In this document: one piece after another, positions 1 through 9,438 of the stretch
How the letters are laid out: every line of letters begins with the position of its first letter
Position numbering within the stretch: the stretch's first letter is position 1
Source of the DNA: CAVXXD01 sp963765625
GTDB lineage: Bacteria > Actinomycetota > Geothermincolia > Geothermincolales > Geothermincolaceae
Assembly (NCBI GenBank): GCA_963765625.1
Contig: CAVXXD010000010.1
Coordinates: forward strand, 186,001 to 250,000
Length of the DNA stretch: 64,000 bases
Direction: 5' to 3'
Translations under genes and position numbers: made by a program
The notes under the pieces: model-generated
The model's input: the letters and a program-made list of their open reading frames with translations, nothing else
The model's database searches: none
Told to the model about the DNA's origin: nothing

Positions 1-1
1 T

Positions 2-955
2 AACCGCTATCTTGTTTACAGCTTGAAACATTTGCGGGTAAAACCGGGCTTCTACCACGCTCTGGACCACGCCAACGCCCCTATCATCTCCCTGCTTCCC
101 GCCGGCAGCATCCGGCTGCTGACCGTCCACGACATCGAGCAGTTGAAGACCCCACGCCGCCAGGTACGCGACTTGCCCTTCAAGCTCTTCGGCCGGCGGG
201 GCATCATGGCCACCGACCGGCTGGTGACGGTCTCCTGTTCCACCCGCGACGAGGTGGTGGAGTGGACCGGCTATCCCCGGGAGCGCATCCGGGTCATCCA
301 TAACGGCATAGACCACTCCATCTACCGGCCGGCAGCCGGCCCCTCAACGACGCCCCCTGAAAGCGGCGGAGGCAGCTCTTACATCCTCTACGTGGGCTCG
401 GAGAAGCCGCGCAAGAACATCGGCGGCCTGCTCGAAGTACTGGGCCATCTCGCGGGTGAAGACATCAGGCTGATAAAGGCCGGGAGGCCCGGGGGCGACA
501 ACAACCGGCTCCGCACCCTGGAGCAGGCACGGCGCCTGGGGGTGGAGGGCTCCCTGGAGTTCACCGGGCACGTGAGCGAGGAAAAACTGGCGGACCTCTA
601 CCGGGGCGCCCTGGCCATGATCATGCCCAGCTCCTATGAAGGCTTCGGAATCCCGCTGATAGAGGCGATGGCCTGCGGCTGCCCGGTGATCTGTTCGGAC
701 ATACCCCCCTTCCGCGAAGTCGGTGGAGAGGCCGTGCTGCGCTTCGCGCCCTCGGACGCCGCCGGCATGGCCGGGGCGGTGCGCCGCCTGGCCGGCGACG
801 GAGAATACCGCGCTCGCCGGGTGAAAGCCGGGATCGAACGGGCTTCTTTTTTCAGCTGGGAGAGATGCGCCCGGGAGCACCTGGAGCTCTACCGGGAGAT
901 GGCCGAAGGATGGCGCCCGCGCCCACCTAGAAAGAAGGCTGCAGCTGGTTCATGA
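2..955 (+). CDS. GT4 glycosyltransferase, 5'-truncated by the window edge
   Basis: Transfers a sugar from a nucleotide-sugar donor in the cytoplasm, most likely for a surface glycan. The frame is open from base 2, so the N-terminus lies outside the window; about 317 residues remain of a family that is usually 350-400 long. Visible are the start of the donor-binding lobe (YVGSEKPRKN), GHVSEEKL, and the GT4 signature PSSYEGFGIPLIEAM with its E-x7-E pair, followed by the usual C-terminal helix ending HLELYREM. The tail overlaps the end of the convergent hydrolase gene (stop at 927) by 29 bp. The sugar and linkage cannot be told from sequence. Confidence 0.9.
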   Translation, partial: NRYLVYSLKHLRVKPGFYHALDHANAPIISLLPAGSIRLLTVHDIEQLKTPRRQVRDLPFKLFGRRGIMATDRLVTVSCSTRDEVVEWTGYPRERIRVIHNGIDHSIYRPAAGPSTTPPESGGGSSYILYVGSEKPRKNIGGLLEVLGHLAGEDIRLIKAGRPGGDNNRLRTLEQARRLGVEGSLEFTGHVSEEKLADLYRGALAMIMPSSYEGFGIPLIEAMACGCPVICSDIPPFREVGGEAVLRFAPSDAAGMAGAVRRLAGDGEYRARRVKAGIERASFFSWERCAREHLELYREMAEGWRPRPPRKKAAAGS

Positions 956-2059
956 GGTCGAAGGTCCGCATCCAGCCGCGGAACTGGTACCAGGCCGGCA
1001 TGGGATTGCCCTGGTAGTCGAAGAGCCCGTAATAGAGCCCCTCGTAGTCGTTGCCGGGCGGGTCGTCCAGGTCCTGGTATACCCAGATCTTCCGGCAACC
1101 GGCCGACACCAGCGAGCCGATGCCCTTGCAGCCGATGGCGTCGCACTGGATTTCGGGGGTAGAAGGTAGCGGGGTCGTTGTCGGAGGCGTGCGGCCAGCC
1201 GATCTCGGTGACGCAGATCCCCTTGTCGATCCCCTTGGACTCCAGTAGGTCCTCCATCAGGTCGTAGGCGTAACCCCACTGGTCGGGCTGGTAGTAGGGG
1301 TGCAGGTTGAAGGCGTCGCAATAGTCCTGCATGCGATGCTCGTCGTCGGTCATCAGGTCCATCAGCCACAATCCATTGTCCGGCACCCCGCTCACGTCGC
1401 AGTTCATGGCCCCGGAGATTACCATGGCTGAGGGATCGAGGCTCTTGATCTCGCTGTAGGCCATCTCGAGCATCGGGATATAGTCCGTCTCCACCTGACC
1501 CCCGAAATGGTAAGAGCCGTACTTTTCAAAAGCAGCCGAGTCACGGTCCCATCCGGGCTCGTTGAGGATCTCGTAATAACCGGCAACTTCACCGTAACGT
1601 TGTACGACCGCATCGACCAGCCGGCGCCAGTCCTCCGAATCCACTGGAGGGGCGCGATGGGCCTGCCTGCCATAAAAAGAATCGCGGGCCCAGATAGGGA
1701 TGGGGACGTTGATCAGGAGGAGCAGGTCGTCGATGCCGTTGGCCTGCAAGGCTTTCACCTGGGCATCGATGCCACTCCAGTCGTAGGCCCCCTTTGTTGC
1801 CTCCACCCTGTCCCAGCGCAGTTCGATCTTGGGGTGGCGGAGATACTCCCACTCGGATTGAGGGACCCGGCCGAAGAAGTCCCCCGCGTAATCGTGGCTG
1901 AAGAGTCCCAGCACGGAACGCTCGCTCTCGGGTGGCAGCTGTGCGGGTGTCCACCTGCGCCGCCGTCGCGGGCTTGACGGGTCAGCCGCTGCCGCACGCA
2001 GGTGAGAGGGTCCCGGACAAGCAGCAGCGCCTCGAGTAACGGATCGTCTTCTTTTTCAT
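927..2059 (-). CDS. GH-A clan glycoside hydrolase-like protein, frameshifted
   Basis: A TIM-barrel hydrolase-like protein, probably secreted. Seen from the N-terminal side: LGLFSHDYAG, a candidate acid/base Glu in YEILNEPGWD, HFGGQVETDY, and a candidate nucleophile Glu in CVTEIGWPHASD. It is a paralogue of the gene at 15834-18285 but lacks that gene's inserted repeats. A run of five G at about 1155-1160 holds one base too many: removing it restores EIQCDAIGCKGIG and leads into KIWVYQDLDDPPGNDYEG, ending at the stop at 927. The N-terminus is unresolved. An ATG at 2059 (MKKKTIRYSRR) looks like a signal-peptide start, but another one-base slip lies between about 1984 and 2059; clear homology begins near 1914. 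Last gene of the operon that runs down from 8829. Confidence 0.68.
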
Positions 2060-2091
2060 ATCCGATCATTCTACTCGACCCCCTCACCCAG

Positions 2092-4246
2092 TCACTCCGC
2101 GGGGGCGTGGTCATCCGGGACGATGCGGTAGAGGATGAAGGTCTCGTCATTGACCGCGGTGATCGGGACGATGCTCGTAGCTCGCCTCCAGGCCTTCCTC
2201 GTGCCAGACTACCTCGGCCACCTTCTCCAGCCGCAGGCCTTCCGCCAGGTCGAACCTGGCTTCTCCCGAAAGGGCGGGCGCCATAAAGGTAGACCGGCCT
2301 TCTCGGGAAAGCCCAGGTCTGCTAGAAGGCCCGTCCGAAGCGTCCGTCCGCCTGAGGACCGTCTTGCGTGGAAAGCCAGGCGTTGGGCTGATCGTAAAAG
2401 GTGAAGAGAGGCGGGCCGAGGAGGTCGCCGGCGTTGAAGTCGAGGAGTATCGTCCCGTGGATGCAGCCGTCGCCCCACTCAATTCAGCTACCACCTCACG
2501 CTGGTTGCCCCCCTCGCTCAGTCCGAAAATGGGCCAGGAAGCCGACATGTTAAAGATTGCCAGGTAGATGAAGAGGAGGATGGAGAACGATCATACCCAA
2601 GGGACGTAAGAGCTGCTTCCACGCAGGCCCGTCACCCGATTCCGGCCAATGCCAGAGGCGCTTGAGCGCATAAGCCATCATCAACACGGCCAGGGGGAAT
2701 ATAACCGGGATGGTGCGCCTCATCACCAGGATATGAAGGGGTATGCAGCGCATGCTCCAGAGATAGAAGAAGGTGGTGAAGATGCCTGCCACCAGCAGAG
2801 GCGTCCACGACTTCCTTCTTTCCGAGGTGATGGCCGCCCCATAGCCGGCAAAGATCAGCAACAAGCCCGGAAAGGTAAAATACCATCCCCAACGCACCAG
2901 GTTCTGGTTGTCATAAGAGGGACCCTCACGGTGTTGACCACTCCGTAGGGAGGTTGCGGCGGCCATCTCGGGACGGATGAAATAGAAGAAGATGAAGGCT
3001 GCGACCAGGGCCAGCCAGACCAGGATCTGCCATTGCCGCTTCCACTTCCGAAGCCCCGTCACCAATCCCCGCAAGCGTTCCGGCACGAAGAAGAGAACGG
3101 CCATTACGACCGCCAGGGCAATCAGGGCAAGGGCCACGGACTCCCTCGTGCCGTTCAATCCGTAATTGAAAGAGTGGAAAGTAGGGGCGGAAGTGAAACG
3201 CCCGACCACCATCGCCAGGAAAAACCCCAGGAGCAGCATGATGGGAAAACGGAGTCCGGCTTGCCCCAGTCGCCCTTGATCCGTCTCCAGAACATGACCA
3301 GGAAGAGTGGAGGAAGCAGAAGGCCGGAATCGATGCGGACAAGGAAGAACGGCAGGAAGAACAGGGCCGCCATGACCGCTAGCCCCATTGCTGCCCCGTC
3401 GTCTTCTTCCTCCTGGTATTCCAGCAAGGTCAAGCCCGCAGCCAGAAATATGGCGAGGGTGAACATCTCCGAAGTAGAGTACTTGGAGAAGTAGACCATC
3501 AGGGGCGAGAGTGCAGCCAGGGCCGGGGCAACGACACCCAGCGCCACCTCAGCAAGCGCCGGGCCAGCAGGAAGATGCCGGCCAGTGACAGCAGGGCAAC
3601 GATGGTCATGGCGTAGAACATGTTGTCGGTCCCCAGGAAGAGGGCGGTCACCGCCATCAGGGAGGGCCAAACGAAGTAGAACTGCGGCACCACCCGTCCC
3701 GCTTCGTAATCGGTTATGTAGTACTGCTTGTAGAGGTAGCCTGGAACTTGTTGCTGGGAGTTCTGGTTGGGAAAGAACAGCAAATCCCTGCGCTCTGGTG
3801 CCACCTCGGGCCACCACTTCTGCCCGGGTGTGGATATCCCCCTCCTCCGACATCCGGCCCGTGATATCGGGGTAGCTTCCTTCATCGCTCCAGCCGAAGA
3901 CCACACGGCTGGGTGGCAGAAAGATGGCCAAGCCGACCAGGACCAGCAGCACCACGGCCGCCCAGCTGCTCCAGCTTATCCGGGCAAACCGGGACAGGCG
4001 CCAGGCCGCGACGGCCAGGGCTGCCGAAAGGGCGGCCTGGGCGACGAGCATCGCCGTCAGGCTGAAGATCCCGGCCAATCCGAGCGTCATGCCCAGCAGG
4101 GCGGTCAACCCGCAGCCGAGCACCGCCGAGAGGAATAACGTCTCGGCTCCATCGATGCGGCTTCCCTCCCGGACGAACAGCGACGTGGCCAGATAGCCCG
4201 GGATGAACAGAAACGCCAAAAGCGCTATGAGCCTGAGTATCAGCAT
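2092..4246 (-). CDS. Large polytopic membrane protein, GT-C glycosyltransferase-like, multiply frameshifted
   Basis: About 718 codons. The N-terminus MLILRLIALLAFLFIPGYL starts at the ATG at 4246, overlapping the stop of the preceding GT2. Many hydrophobic segments follow, and the acidic loop GWSDEGSYPDITGRM may be the catalytic loop, as in ArnT/PMT-type enzymes that use lipid-linked sugars (inference). At least four or five one-base slips break the frame, near 3880, 3500, 3240, 2550 and 2480-2150; each neighbouring frame continues the membrane pattern. The end reconstructs as ETFILYRIVPDDHAPAE with a stop at 2092. The C-terminal 150 residues look soluble and would lie outside the membrane. 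I do not recognise the exact family. Confidence 0.62.
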
Positions 4247-5134
4247 CTTCCGCTCCGCCGACGCACACGGCCCAGGACCAGGACGAAGCCGAAGCGCGCC
4301 GCGATGGCTGCGGCGATGAAGGGTGAGAGCAGCAGCCCGGCCGGCCCGGCATGCCGGCGCCGGTAGAAACGGAACATGCTGCGGTGGTGCTGGTAGAGCA
4401 TGCGCGTGCTCTGCTGGGAGGAGGAGCGCGCGATGTGGTGGAGTATCTCCACCCCGGGGTAGTAACGGATCTCCCAGCCGGCTCGGCGCAGGCGCCAGCA
4501 GAGGTCGACGTCCTCCACGTACATGAAGTAGCCCTCGTCGAAGCCGCCCACTTCCTTCGCCGGCGGTGCGCCGCAGCATCATGGCCGCGCCGGAGACCCA
4601 CTCCACCGCCATGTCGCGGTCGTGCCCGCAGTCCTTCATGTGATAGGAGCGGGTGAAGGGGTTGTCGGGGAAGAGCTCACCCAGGAAGGCGTGGCCCAGG
4701 CTCACCGGCAGGGAGGGGAAATCACGGCAGGAATACTGGACACTGCCGTCGGTGTTGAGCACGCGCGGCCCGGCCGCCCCCACTCCGGGGTTGGCCTCCA
4801 TCCACGCGGCCATCTCCCGCGGCCCCCCGCGGTTGAACTCGATGTCCGAGTTGAGCACCATCACGTAGGGGGTGTCCGAATCCAGAATGCCCAGGTTGCA
4901 GGCCTGGGAATATCCGCCGTTGGCGGCGTTGACTATGAGCCTTGCTTCCGGGTACTCGTCCCGCACCATCTCGATAGAGCCGTCGGTAGAGCCGTTGTCC
5001 ACCACTATGACCCGGAGTTCGCCCGCTTCCGGCAGGCGTCGGACGGAGTCGAGGGCCGCGGCCAGGTCGGCCCGGGTGTTGTAGCTGATGAAGACCAGCG
5101 CAATGTCCGGTCCAGTGCCTGCCTCCCCGTTCAC
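4240..5134 (-). CDS. GT2 glycosyltransferase (rhamnosyltransferase-like), one frameshift
   Basis: GT-A fold family 2 enzyme, cytoplasmic face of the membrane. The start is the GTG at 5134, which overlaps the upstream stop as GTGA, the same coupling used along this operon. Seen: IALVFISYNT, VVDNGSTDGS, NGGYSQACNLGI, VLNSDIEF (the metal-binding D-x-D-like site), then VGGFDEGYFMYVEDVDLCWR, a C-terminal block typical of rhamnosyltransferase-like GT2 proteins. A one-base slip at about 4558-4562 separates the two halves; removing a G restores RRTAAKEVGGFDEGYF. The product would be about 297 residues, a normal length. The tail is hydrophobic and may anchor it to the membrane. Confidence 0.82.
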
Positions 5135-6090
5135 GGCTTCTTCCACCCCGCCCGGAGGCGGTCCAGGATACCTTTCGGGTATCCGGTCATTTTGGCTGCG
5201 TCCATGTAGAGGATTAGGGCGGGCACGGCGGGCACGGCCGCGGCCTTCTCCGCCATGGGGCGCCCCGCGAAGAAGGCGGGGATGCGCAGCCAGCTGCGGC
5301 CGGCATAAGCCGCCGCGCCCGGCAGGGTCACCGCCCAGAACCACCACTTCTTCGAAAGAAGCGCCGCTCCCCCCAGGAACCAGGCGTAGACGCCGTAGCG
5401 GATGAGGTGGCGCTTGAGGTACATGCCGGAGCGCCCATCACCCCAGGCGTACTTGTAGTACTGGCGGAAGAAAGGCTTCAGGCCGGGACGCATGCGCCAG
5501 TCCACCACGGCTTCTTTATTCACGGTGTAATTTATTCCCTGGCTCTTCCAGGTGTGATTGAAGAACATGTCTTCCCCGATGGCCAGCCACTCCGGATAGC
5601 CCCCCGCCGCCTCCCACACCCCGCGCCGGTAGGCGGTGGAGCGGGCCGAGGGCAGGAAGCGCTCCGGCTTGAGCTCCTCGGGGCGAGGCAGGGTGACGCA
5701 GGCGCTGACCCGCTGGAAGAAGCCCACCGGCAACGGCTGGTAGAAGCCGGCCACCAGCTGGAGGGAGTCGTCAGCTTCGAAGGGTGCGATCAGCTCGGCC
5801 AGCCAGTCAGGCCGGAGCATGCACCCACCGTCGGTCACCGCGATAATGTCGTGCGCCGCCAATTCCACGGCCCGGTTTCGCCCGGCCGAGATGTTGCTGC
5901 CGGGATAGCTCTCCAGGCGCAGGGTGAAGGGCGGTTTTACATTCTGTAGATATTCCCAGGTGCCGTCGTCGGAGCCGCCGTCCACGATGACCACTTCGTC
6001 GGGGAGGCGGGTCTGTCCCACCAGGCTCTCCCACCACTGTTCCAGATGGACCATCTCGTTGCGGAAAGTGACTATGAGCGATACTTTCAT
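5131..6090 (-). CDS. GT2 glycosyltransferase
   Basis: Intact 319-residue GT-A enzyme. Seen: VSLIVTFRNE at the N-terminus, VVIVDGGSDDGTWEY, the NISAGRNRAVELA helix, AVTDGGCML at the metal/donor site, and GEDMFFNHTWKSQG (the acceptor-side acidic block). Residues from about 215 on contain two or three hydrophobic stretches that probably hold it at the membrane. Both ends overlap neighbours by 4 bases (ATGA at 6087-6090, GTGA at 5131-5134), so it is translated within the same operon. Related GT2 proteins add sugars to lipid-linked oligosaccharides; the specific sugar is unknown. Confidence 0.9.
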   Translation of the reverse strand: MKVSLIVTFRNEMVHLEQWWESLVGQTRLPDEVVIVDGGSDDGTWEYLQNVKPPFTLRLESYPGSNISAGRNRAVELAAHDIIAVTDGGCMLRPDWLAELIAPFEADDSLQLVAGFYQPLPVGFFQRVSACVTLPRPEELKPERFLPSARSTAYRRGVWEAAGGYPEWLAIGEDMFFNHTWKSQGINYTVNKEAVVDWRMRPGLKPFFRQYYKYAWGDGRSGMYLKRHLIRYGVYAWFLGGAALLSKKWWFWAVTLPGAAAYAGRSWLRIPAFFAGRPMAEKAAAVPAVPALILYMDAAKMTGYPKGILDRLRAGWKKP

Positions 6091-7208
6091 GCCACCGCCT
6101 CACGGTAAGCCTCGCGGGTAAGGCGGGCCGTTTCGGCCCAACGGTAGCGGCCGGCCCGCTCCAGGCCCAGCCGCGCCAGCTCGGTGCGGCGGACGGCGTC
6201 ATCGGCGACCTCCTGCAGGGCCTCGGCCAGGCCGCGGGTGTCGTAGGGGTCGACCAGCAGGGCGGCACCCGAGGCGATTTCTTTCAAAGAAGGGGTGTCG
6301 CTGGTGACCACCGGCACACCCCTCACCATGGCTTCCAGCGCCGGCAGGCCGAAGCCCTCCTCGATGGAGGGGTAGGCCAGGGCCAGGGCCCCCTTGTAGA
6401 GCAGGTCCAGGTCGGCTGAGGGTACGAAACCCGCCAGTTTGACCAGCGGCAGCGAGGCGGCCCGGGCATCAAGGCCCTCCGTCCCCCAGCCGGGCGGCCC
6501 CGCCAAAACCAGGCCGGTACCGGCATTGTCTCCTCCCATGGAGGCGAATATCTGGTAGGCGTCGAGCAGGCGTTCGAGGTTTTTGCGCGGCTCGCGCGTC
6601 CCCACGTATAGGAAGTATCGCTCAGGCAGGCCGTACTTCTTTCTCACGCCCTCCACCTCCTCCGGGGCAGTTTCAGGCGGCGGGTCGACTCCCAGGGGGA
6701 TGGCCCGCACCCGGCCGTCGCCGGGACGCAGGATGGCGGCCAGGTCGTCGGCGGTGCTCTGAGAGATGGCCAGCAGCAGGCTGGCCCGGCTCAATATTAT
6801 CTCCAGCCCCCGGCCGAGCAAGCGGCGCCAGCGGGGCGGGAAGTACTCGGGGTACTTGACCACGAAGAGGTCGTAGACGGTGGCCACCATGGGGGCGCGG
6901 GAAGCGGGGACCACCAGCTGGGTGGCGTGGAGCAGGTCGAAGGAATCGAGATGCCGTTCCACCCGCGGCCGGCCCAGGTAGTTCCAGGCCAGGCCCAGGG
7001 CGGCACGCCCCCCCGGGATGCGGACCTGAGGCACTCCCCCCGCCAGGCCCGGCAGGCTTTCGCCCGCCCCGCCGCAGTGAAACAGCTGATAGGAATCGGC
7101 GGTGTCCCCGTCCAGCCGCGCCAGCTCGGGCACGAGATGGGAGACGTATGTAGCGATGCCGCCGGGCATCTTGTAAAGGAGTTGGTCGGCGAAAATGGCC
7201 GTCCTCAT
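6087..7208 (-). CDS. GT4 glycosyltransferase (mannosyltransferase-like)
   Basis: Intact 373-residue GT-B enzyme of normal family length. Seen: the glycine-rich acceptor-lobe loop MPGGIATYVSHLVPELARL, HATQLVVPASRAPMVATVYD, SRASLLLAISQSTADDL, the donor-lobe opening YVGTREPRKNLERLL, and PSIEEGFGLPALEAM with E-x7-E. The pattern is closest to GT4 mannosyl- and rhamnosyltransferases of surface polysaccharide clusters, but the donor is not readable. It overlaps both neighbours by 4 bases, so it belongs to the 8829-927 operon. Confidence 0.91.
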   Translation of the reverse strand: MRTAIFADQLLYKMPGGIATYVSHLVPELARLDGDTADSYQLFHCGGAGESLPGLAGGVPQVRIPGGRAALGLAWNYLGRPRVERHLDSFDLLHATQLVVPASRAPMVATVYDLFVVKYPEYFPPRWRRLLGRGLEIILSRASLLLAISQSTADDLAAILRPGDGRVRAIPLGVDPPPETAPEEVEGVRKKYGLPERYFLYVGTREPRKNLERLLDAYQIFASMGGDNAGTGLVLAGPPGWGTEGLDARAASLPLVKLAGFVPSADLDLLYKGALALAYPSIEEGFGLPALEAMVRGVPVVTSDTPSLKEIASGAALLVDPYDTRGLAEALQEVADDAVRRTELARLGLERAGRYRWAETARLTREAYREAVA

Positions 7209-8362
7209 CCCTCGGCCGCCTCCCGGTAGGCCTCCAGGGCGCGGCGGGCGGCTTCCTCCCAGGTAAAGAGGGATACGCGCTCCCTTCCCTGCTCCACCAG
7301 CCGGGCTCGCAAGGCCGGGTCGGTGAGGAGGTTCTCGGTTTTATCGGCGATCTCCGTGGGGTCGCGAGGCTCGTCCAGGTAGACAGCCGCCTCTCCTACC
7401 ACCTCGGGGATGGAGGAACGCCGTGAGGTCACCACGGGCACGCCGCAAGCCATGGCCTCCAGGGGCGACAGGCCGAAACCCTCGTAGAGCGAGGGGAATA
7501 TGAATGCCTCGGCCCCCGCGAAGAGGGCCGGCAGGTTCTCGTCGGAGACGTAGCCGGTGAAGGTGACGGCCTCTTCCAGGCCCAGCTCGGCCACTCGCCG
7601 CTCCAGTTTGCGGTACTCCTGGTTGCCCTGCTGGCCCAGGCCGCCGCCGCCGATGATGGCCAGGCGATGGGGCAGCCCGCGGCGGCGCAATATGCCGAAG
7701 GCCTCGATCAGGGTGGCCAGGTTCTTGCGGGGGTGGAGATTCCCTACGTAGGCCAGGTAGGGGGCCTCCAGGCCGAAGAGGTCACGGATGTCCTGGGCCT
7801 TTTCGGGGTCCAGGGTCTGGTAAAAGACGGGGTGGAGGCCGGGATATATCACCCGCAGCTTCCCGGGTTGGGCCAGTTCCAGTTCCTCCAGTTCCCGGGA
7901 GGTGAACTCCGAATCGGTTAGCACCACGGCGGAACGCCGGATGAGGTCGGCCAGGGTAAGGGAGAAACGGCTGATGCCCTTGCTCTGCATCTCCGGGAAG
8001 CGCAGGAAGTTGACGTCGTGGATAGTGGAGACCAGGCGGGCCTTTTTCAGGGGCGGGGCCTGGTAGTTGACGGCGTGGAAGACGTCGAAATCCCCCGCCA
8101 GGCGCTCGGCCGACGGGGAAGAAAAATGCCTCCACCAGGTGTAGTAGAGAAAGTTGGCCGGGAGGTTGAAGCCCCGCACGTCCATCCCCGGAACCGCGGG
8201 CACCAGCCGGGCCAGGCGGTGGCCGCGCCGTAGCGAGATGGTGAAAAGCCCGAGTTGGAGACCGGGATCCACCCGGCCCAGGGCCAGCAGGAGGTTCTCC
8301 GTGTAGTGGCCTATGCCCGTCTTTTCGATCAGGAACGGGGTCCCGTCAATGAAGACCTTCAT
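7205..8362 (-). CDS. GT4 glycosyltransferase (mannosyltransferase-like)
   Basis: Intact 385-residue GT-B enzyme. Seen: KTGIGHYTENLLLALGR at the N-lobe, HAVNYQAPPLKKARLVSTIHD, TDSEFTSRELEELEL, the donor-lobe opening YVGNLHPRKNLATLIEAF, GYVSDENLPALFAGAEAFIF and PSLYEGFGLSPLEAM (E-x7-E). It begins at the ATG at 8362, overlapping the stop of the small membrane protein by 4 bases, and ends in a 4-base overlap with the next GT4. With that neighbour it probably extends one oligosaccharide by successive steps. Confidence 0.91.
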   Translation of the reverse strand: MKVFIDGTPFLIEKTGIGHYTENLLLALGRVDPGLQLGLFTISLRRGHRLARLVPAVPGMDVRGFNLPANFLYYTWWRHFSSPSAERLAGDFDVFHAVNYQAPPLKKARLVSTIHDVNFLRFPEMQSKGISRFSLTLADLIRRSAVVLTDSEFTSRELEELELAQPGKLRVIYPGLHPVFYQTLDPEKAQDIRDLFGLEAPYLAYVGNLHPRKNLATLIEAFGILRRRGLPHRLAIIGGGGLGQQGNQEYRKLERRVAELGLEEAVTFTGYVSDENLPALFAGAEAFIFPSLYEGFGLSPLEAMACGVPVVTSRRSSIPEVVGEAAVYLDEPRDPTEIADKTENLLTDPALRARLVEQGRERVSLFTWEEAARRALEAYREAAEG

Positions 8363-8829
8363 TGGGTTAAGTCGATAACCTCCGGTTGCTTGGTCCGCCC
8401 TACCGAGATCATCATGACCCCGGCCACGATGGCCGCCACCCCCAACCAGTTCCAGGCGTTGATGTCGTAGCTCTTGTCGATCTTCCAGTCGTAGATCAGG
8501 ACCACTATGTAGGTCAGGCTGACGAAGGGATAAGCTACGCCCAAGGGCACGTCGGCCAGGACGATAAGCCAGGACGCGGCCGAGGCCACGAAGAGTAAGA
8601 GGCCCAGCAGGACCTGCCAGTTGGTGGCGACTTCCGTGATGAGCTTCCAGGGGTCCTCCTTGAGCATGGTGGTGAGTTTCTTGTCGCTGTCGCCGCCGAA
8701 ACTCTCTTTGACATCGACCATTCCCCGGCGCAGGCAGACCTGGCCGGTGATGGCCAGGGCCACGCTGATAATTATAAGCACATAGGTCATGATGGTGATG
8801 TTTGTCGATGATGTACTCGACCCTGACAT
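8359..8829 (-). CDS. Small EmrE/ArnE-like membrane protein (copy 1)
   Basis: 156 residues with four hydrophobic segments, the layout of the small multidrug resistance / ArnE-ArnF group. Seen: ITGQVCLRRGMV after the first segment, NWQVLLGLLLFVASAASW, ADVPLGVAYPFVSLTYIVV, and AWNWLGVAAIVAGVMMISVG. The third segment's LAYPF-type stretch is typical of DMT-superfamily carriers. Because it starts an operon of glycosyltransferases, a role in flipping an undecaprenyl-linked sugar (as ArnE/F) is more likely than drug efflux; that is inference. RBS AGGAGGAGC sits just before the ATG at 8829, and an extended -10 box lies about 50 bases upstream. A near copy lies at 8932-9369. Confidence 0.82.
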   Translation of the reverse strand: MSGSSTSSTNITIMTYVLIIISVALAITGQVCLRRGMVDVKESFGGDSDKKLTTMLKEDPWKLITEVATNWQVLLGLLLFVASAASWLIVLADVPLGVAYPFVSLTYIVVLIYDWKIDKSYDINAWNWLGVAAIVAGVMMISVGRTKQPEVIDLTQ

Positions 8830-8877
8830 TGCTCCTCCTTTAGCCTGCTCGGCGAGCCCGTCTCCAGGCTTCCGCGT

Positions 8878-8886
8878 ATTATAGCA
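8878..8886 (-). promoter_or_regulatory. Extended -10 promoter of the glycan operon
   Basis: On the minus strand the bases read TGCTATAAT, a perfect -10 hexamer with the extended TGn motif. It lies about 50 bases before the ATG at 8829. No good -35 is visible 17 bases upstream, as is common for extended -10 promoters. The same 17-base string GTTTGCTATAATACGCG recurs before the paralogue at 9369. Confidence 0.65.
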
Positions 8887-8931
8887 AACACCGGCGATAC
8901 GGTACCAGCCGTCCCGGTACTGGTCCGGCCG

Positions 8932-9369
8932 CTACATGCGCCCCACCGAGATCATCATGACCCCGGCCACGATGCACCCCACTCCAACCCAGTTCCAGGC
9001 GTTGATGGAGTAGCTCTTGTCGATCTTCCAGTCGTAGAGCAGGACCACGATGTAGGTGATGCTGACGAAGGGGTAGGCCACCCCCAGTGGCACATCGGCC
9101 AGAACGACCAGCCAGGACGCGGCCGAGGCCACGTAGAGGGTGAGGCCCAGCAGGACCTGCCAGTTGGTGACGACGCTCTTCAGCACCTTCATGGGGGCTC
9201 CCTTGACCATCGCGGCAAGCTTCTGGTCGCCTCCATCAAAGCCTTCTTTTACCTTGAGCATGCCCCGGCGCAAGCAGATCTGGCCGCAGATGCCCAGGCC
9301 CACGCTGACAAGAATCAGGGCGTAGGTCAAGAGCGTAATATCAGTAGATGAATCACTCGCCGCCAGCAT
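8932..9369 (-). CDS. Small EmrE/ArnE-like membrane protein (copy 2)
   Basis: 145 residues and four hydrophobic segments; a close paralogue of the 156-residue protein at 8359-8829. Shared stretches include NWQVLLGL, VASAASWL, ADVPLGVAYPFVS, YDWKIDKSY and IVAGVMMISVGR. It lacks the short C-terminal extension of copy 1. EmrE-like proteins work as dimers, so the two products could pair like ArnE/ArnF (inference). RBS AGGAGGAGC precedes the ATG at 9369. A GCCCG-TTCT-CGGGC hairpin (9394-9407) sits in the untranslated leader. Confidence 0.82.
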   Translation of the reverse strand: MLAASDSSTDITLLTYALILVSVGLGICGQICLRRGMLKVKEGFDGGDQKLAAMVKGAPMKVLKSVVTNWQVLLGLTLYVASAASWLVVLADVPLGVAYPFVSITYIVVLLYDWKIDKSYSINAWNWVGVGCIVAGVMMISVGRM

Positions 9370-9415
9370 TGCTCCTCCTTCTCCGCGACAAAGGCCCGTT
9401 CTCGGGCTCCCGCGT

Positions 9416-9424
9416 ATTATAGCA
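9416..9424 (-). promoter_or_regulatory. Extended -10 promoter of EmrE-like copy 2
   Basis: TGCTATAAT on the minus strand, about 47 bases before the ATG at 9369, in the same 17-base context as the promoter at 8878-8886. The promoter, leader and gene therefore appear to have been duplicated together. Confidence 0.65.
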
Positions 9425-9438
9425 AACGGCGGCGACCC

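Noticed and set aside
1150..1165. Programmed frameshift in the first hydrolase gene
   Set aside because: No slippery heptamer with downstream structure; the slip is a homopolymer length change like many others in the window, so sequence error is simpler.
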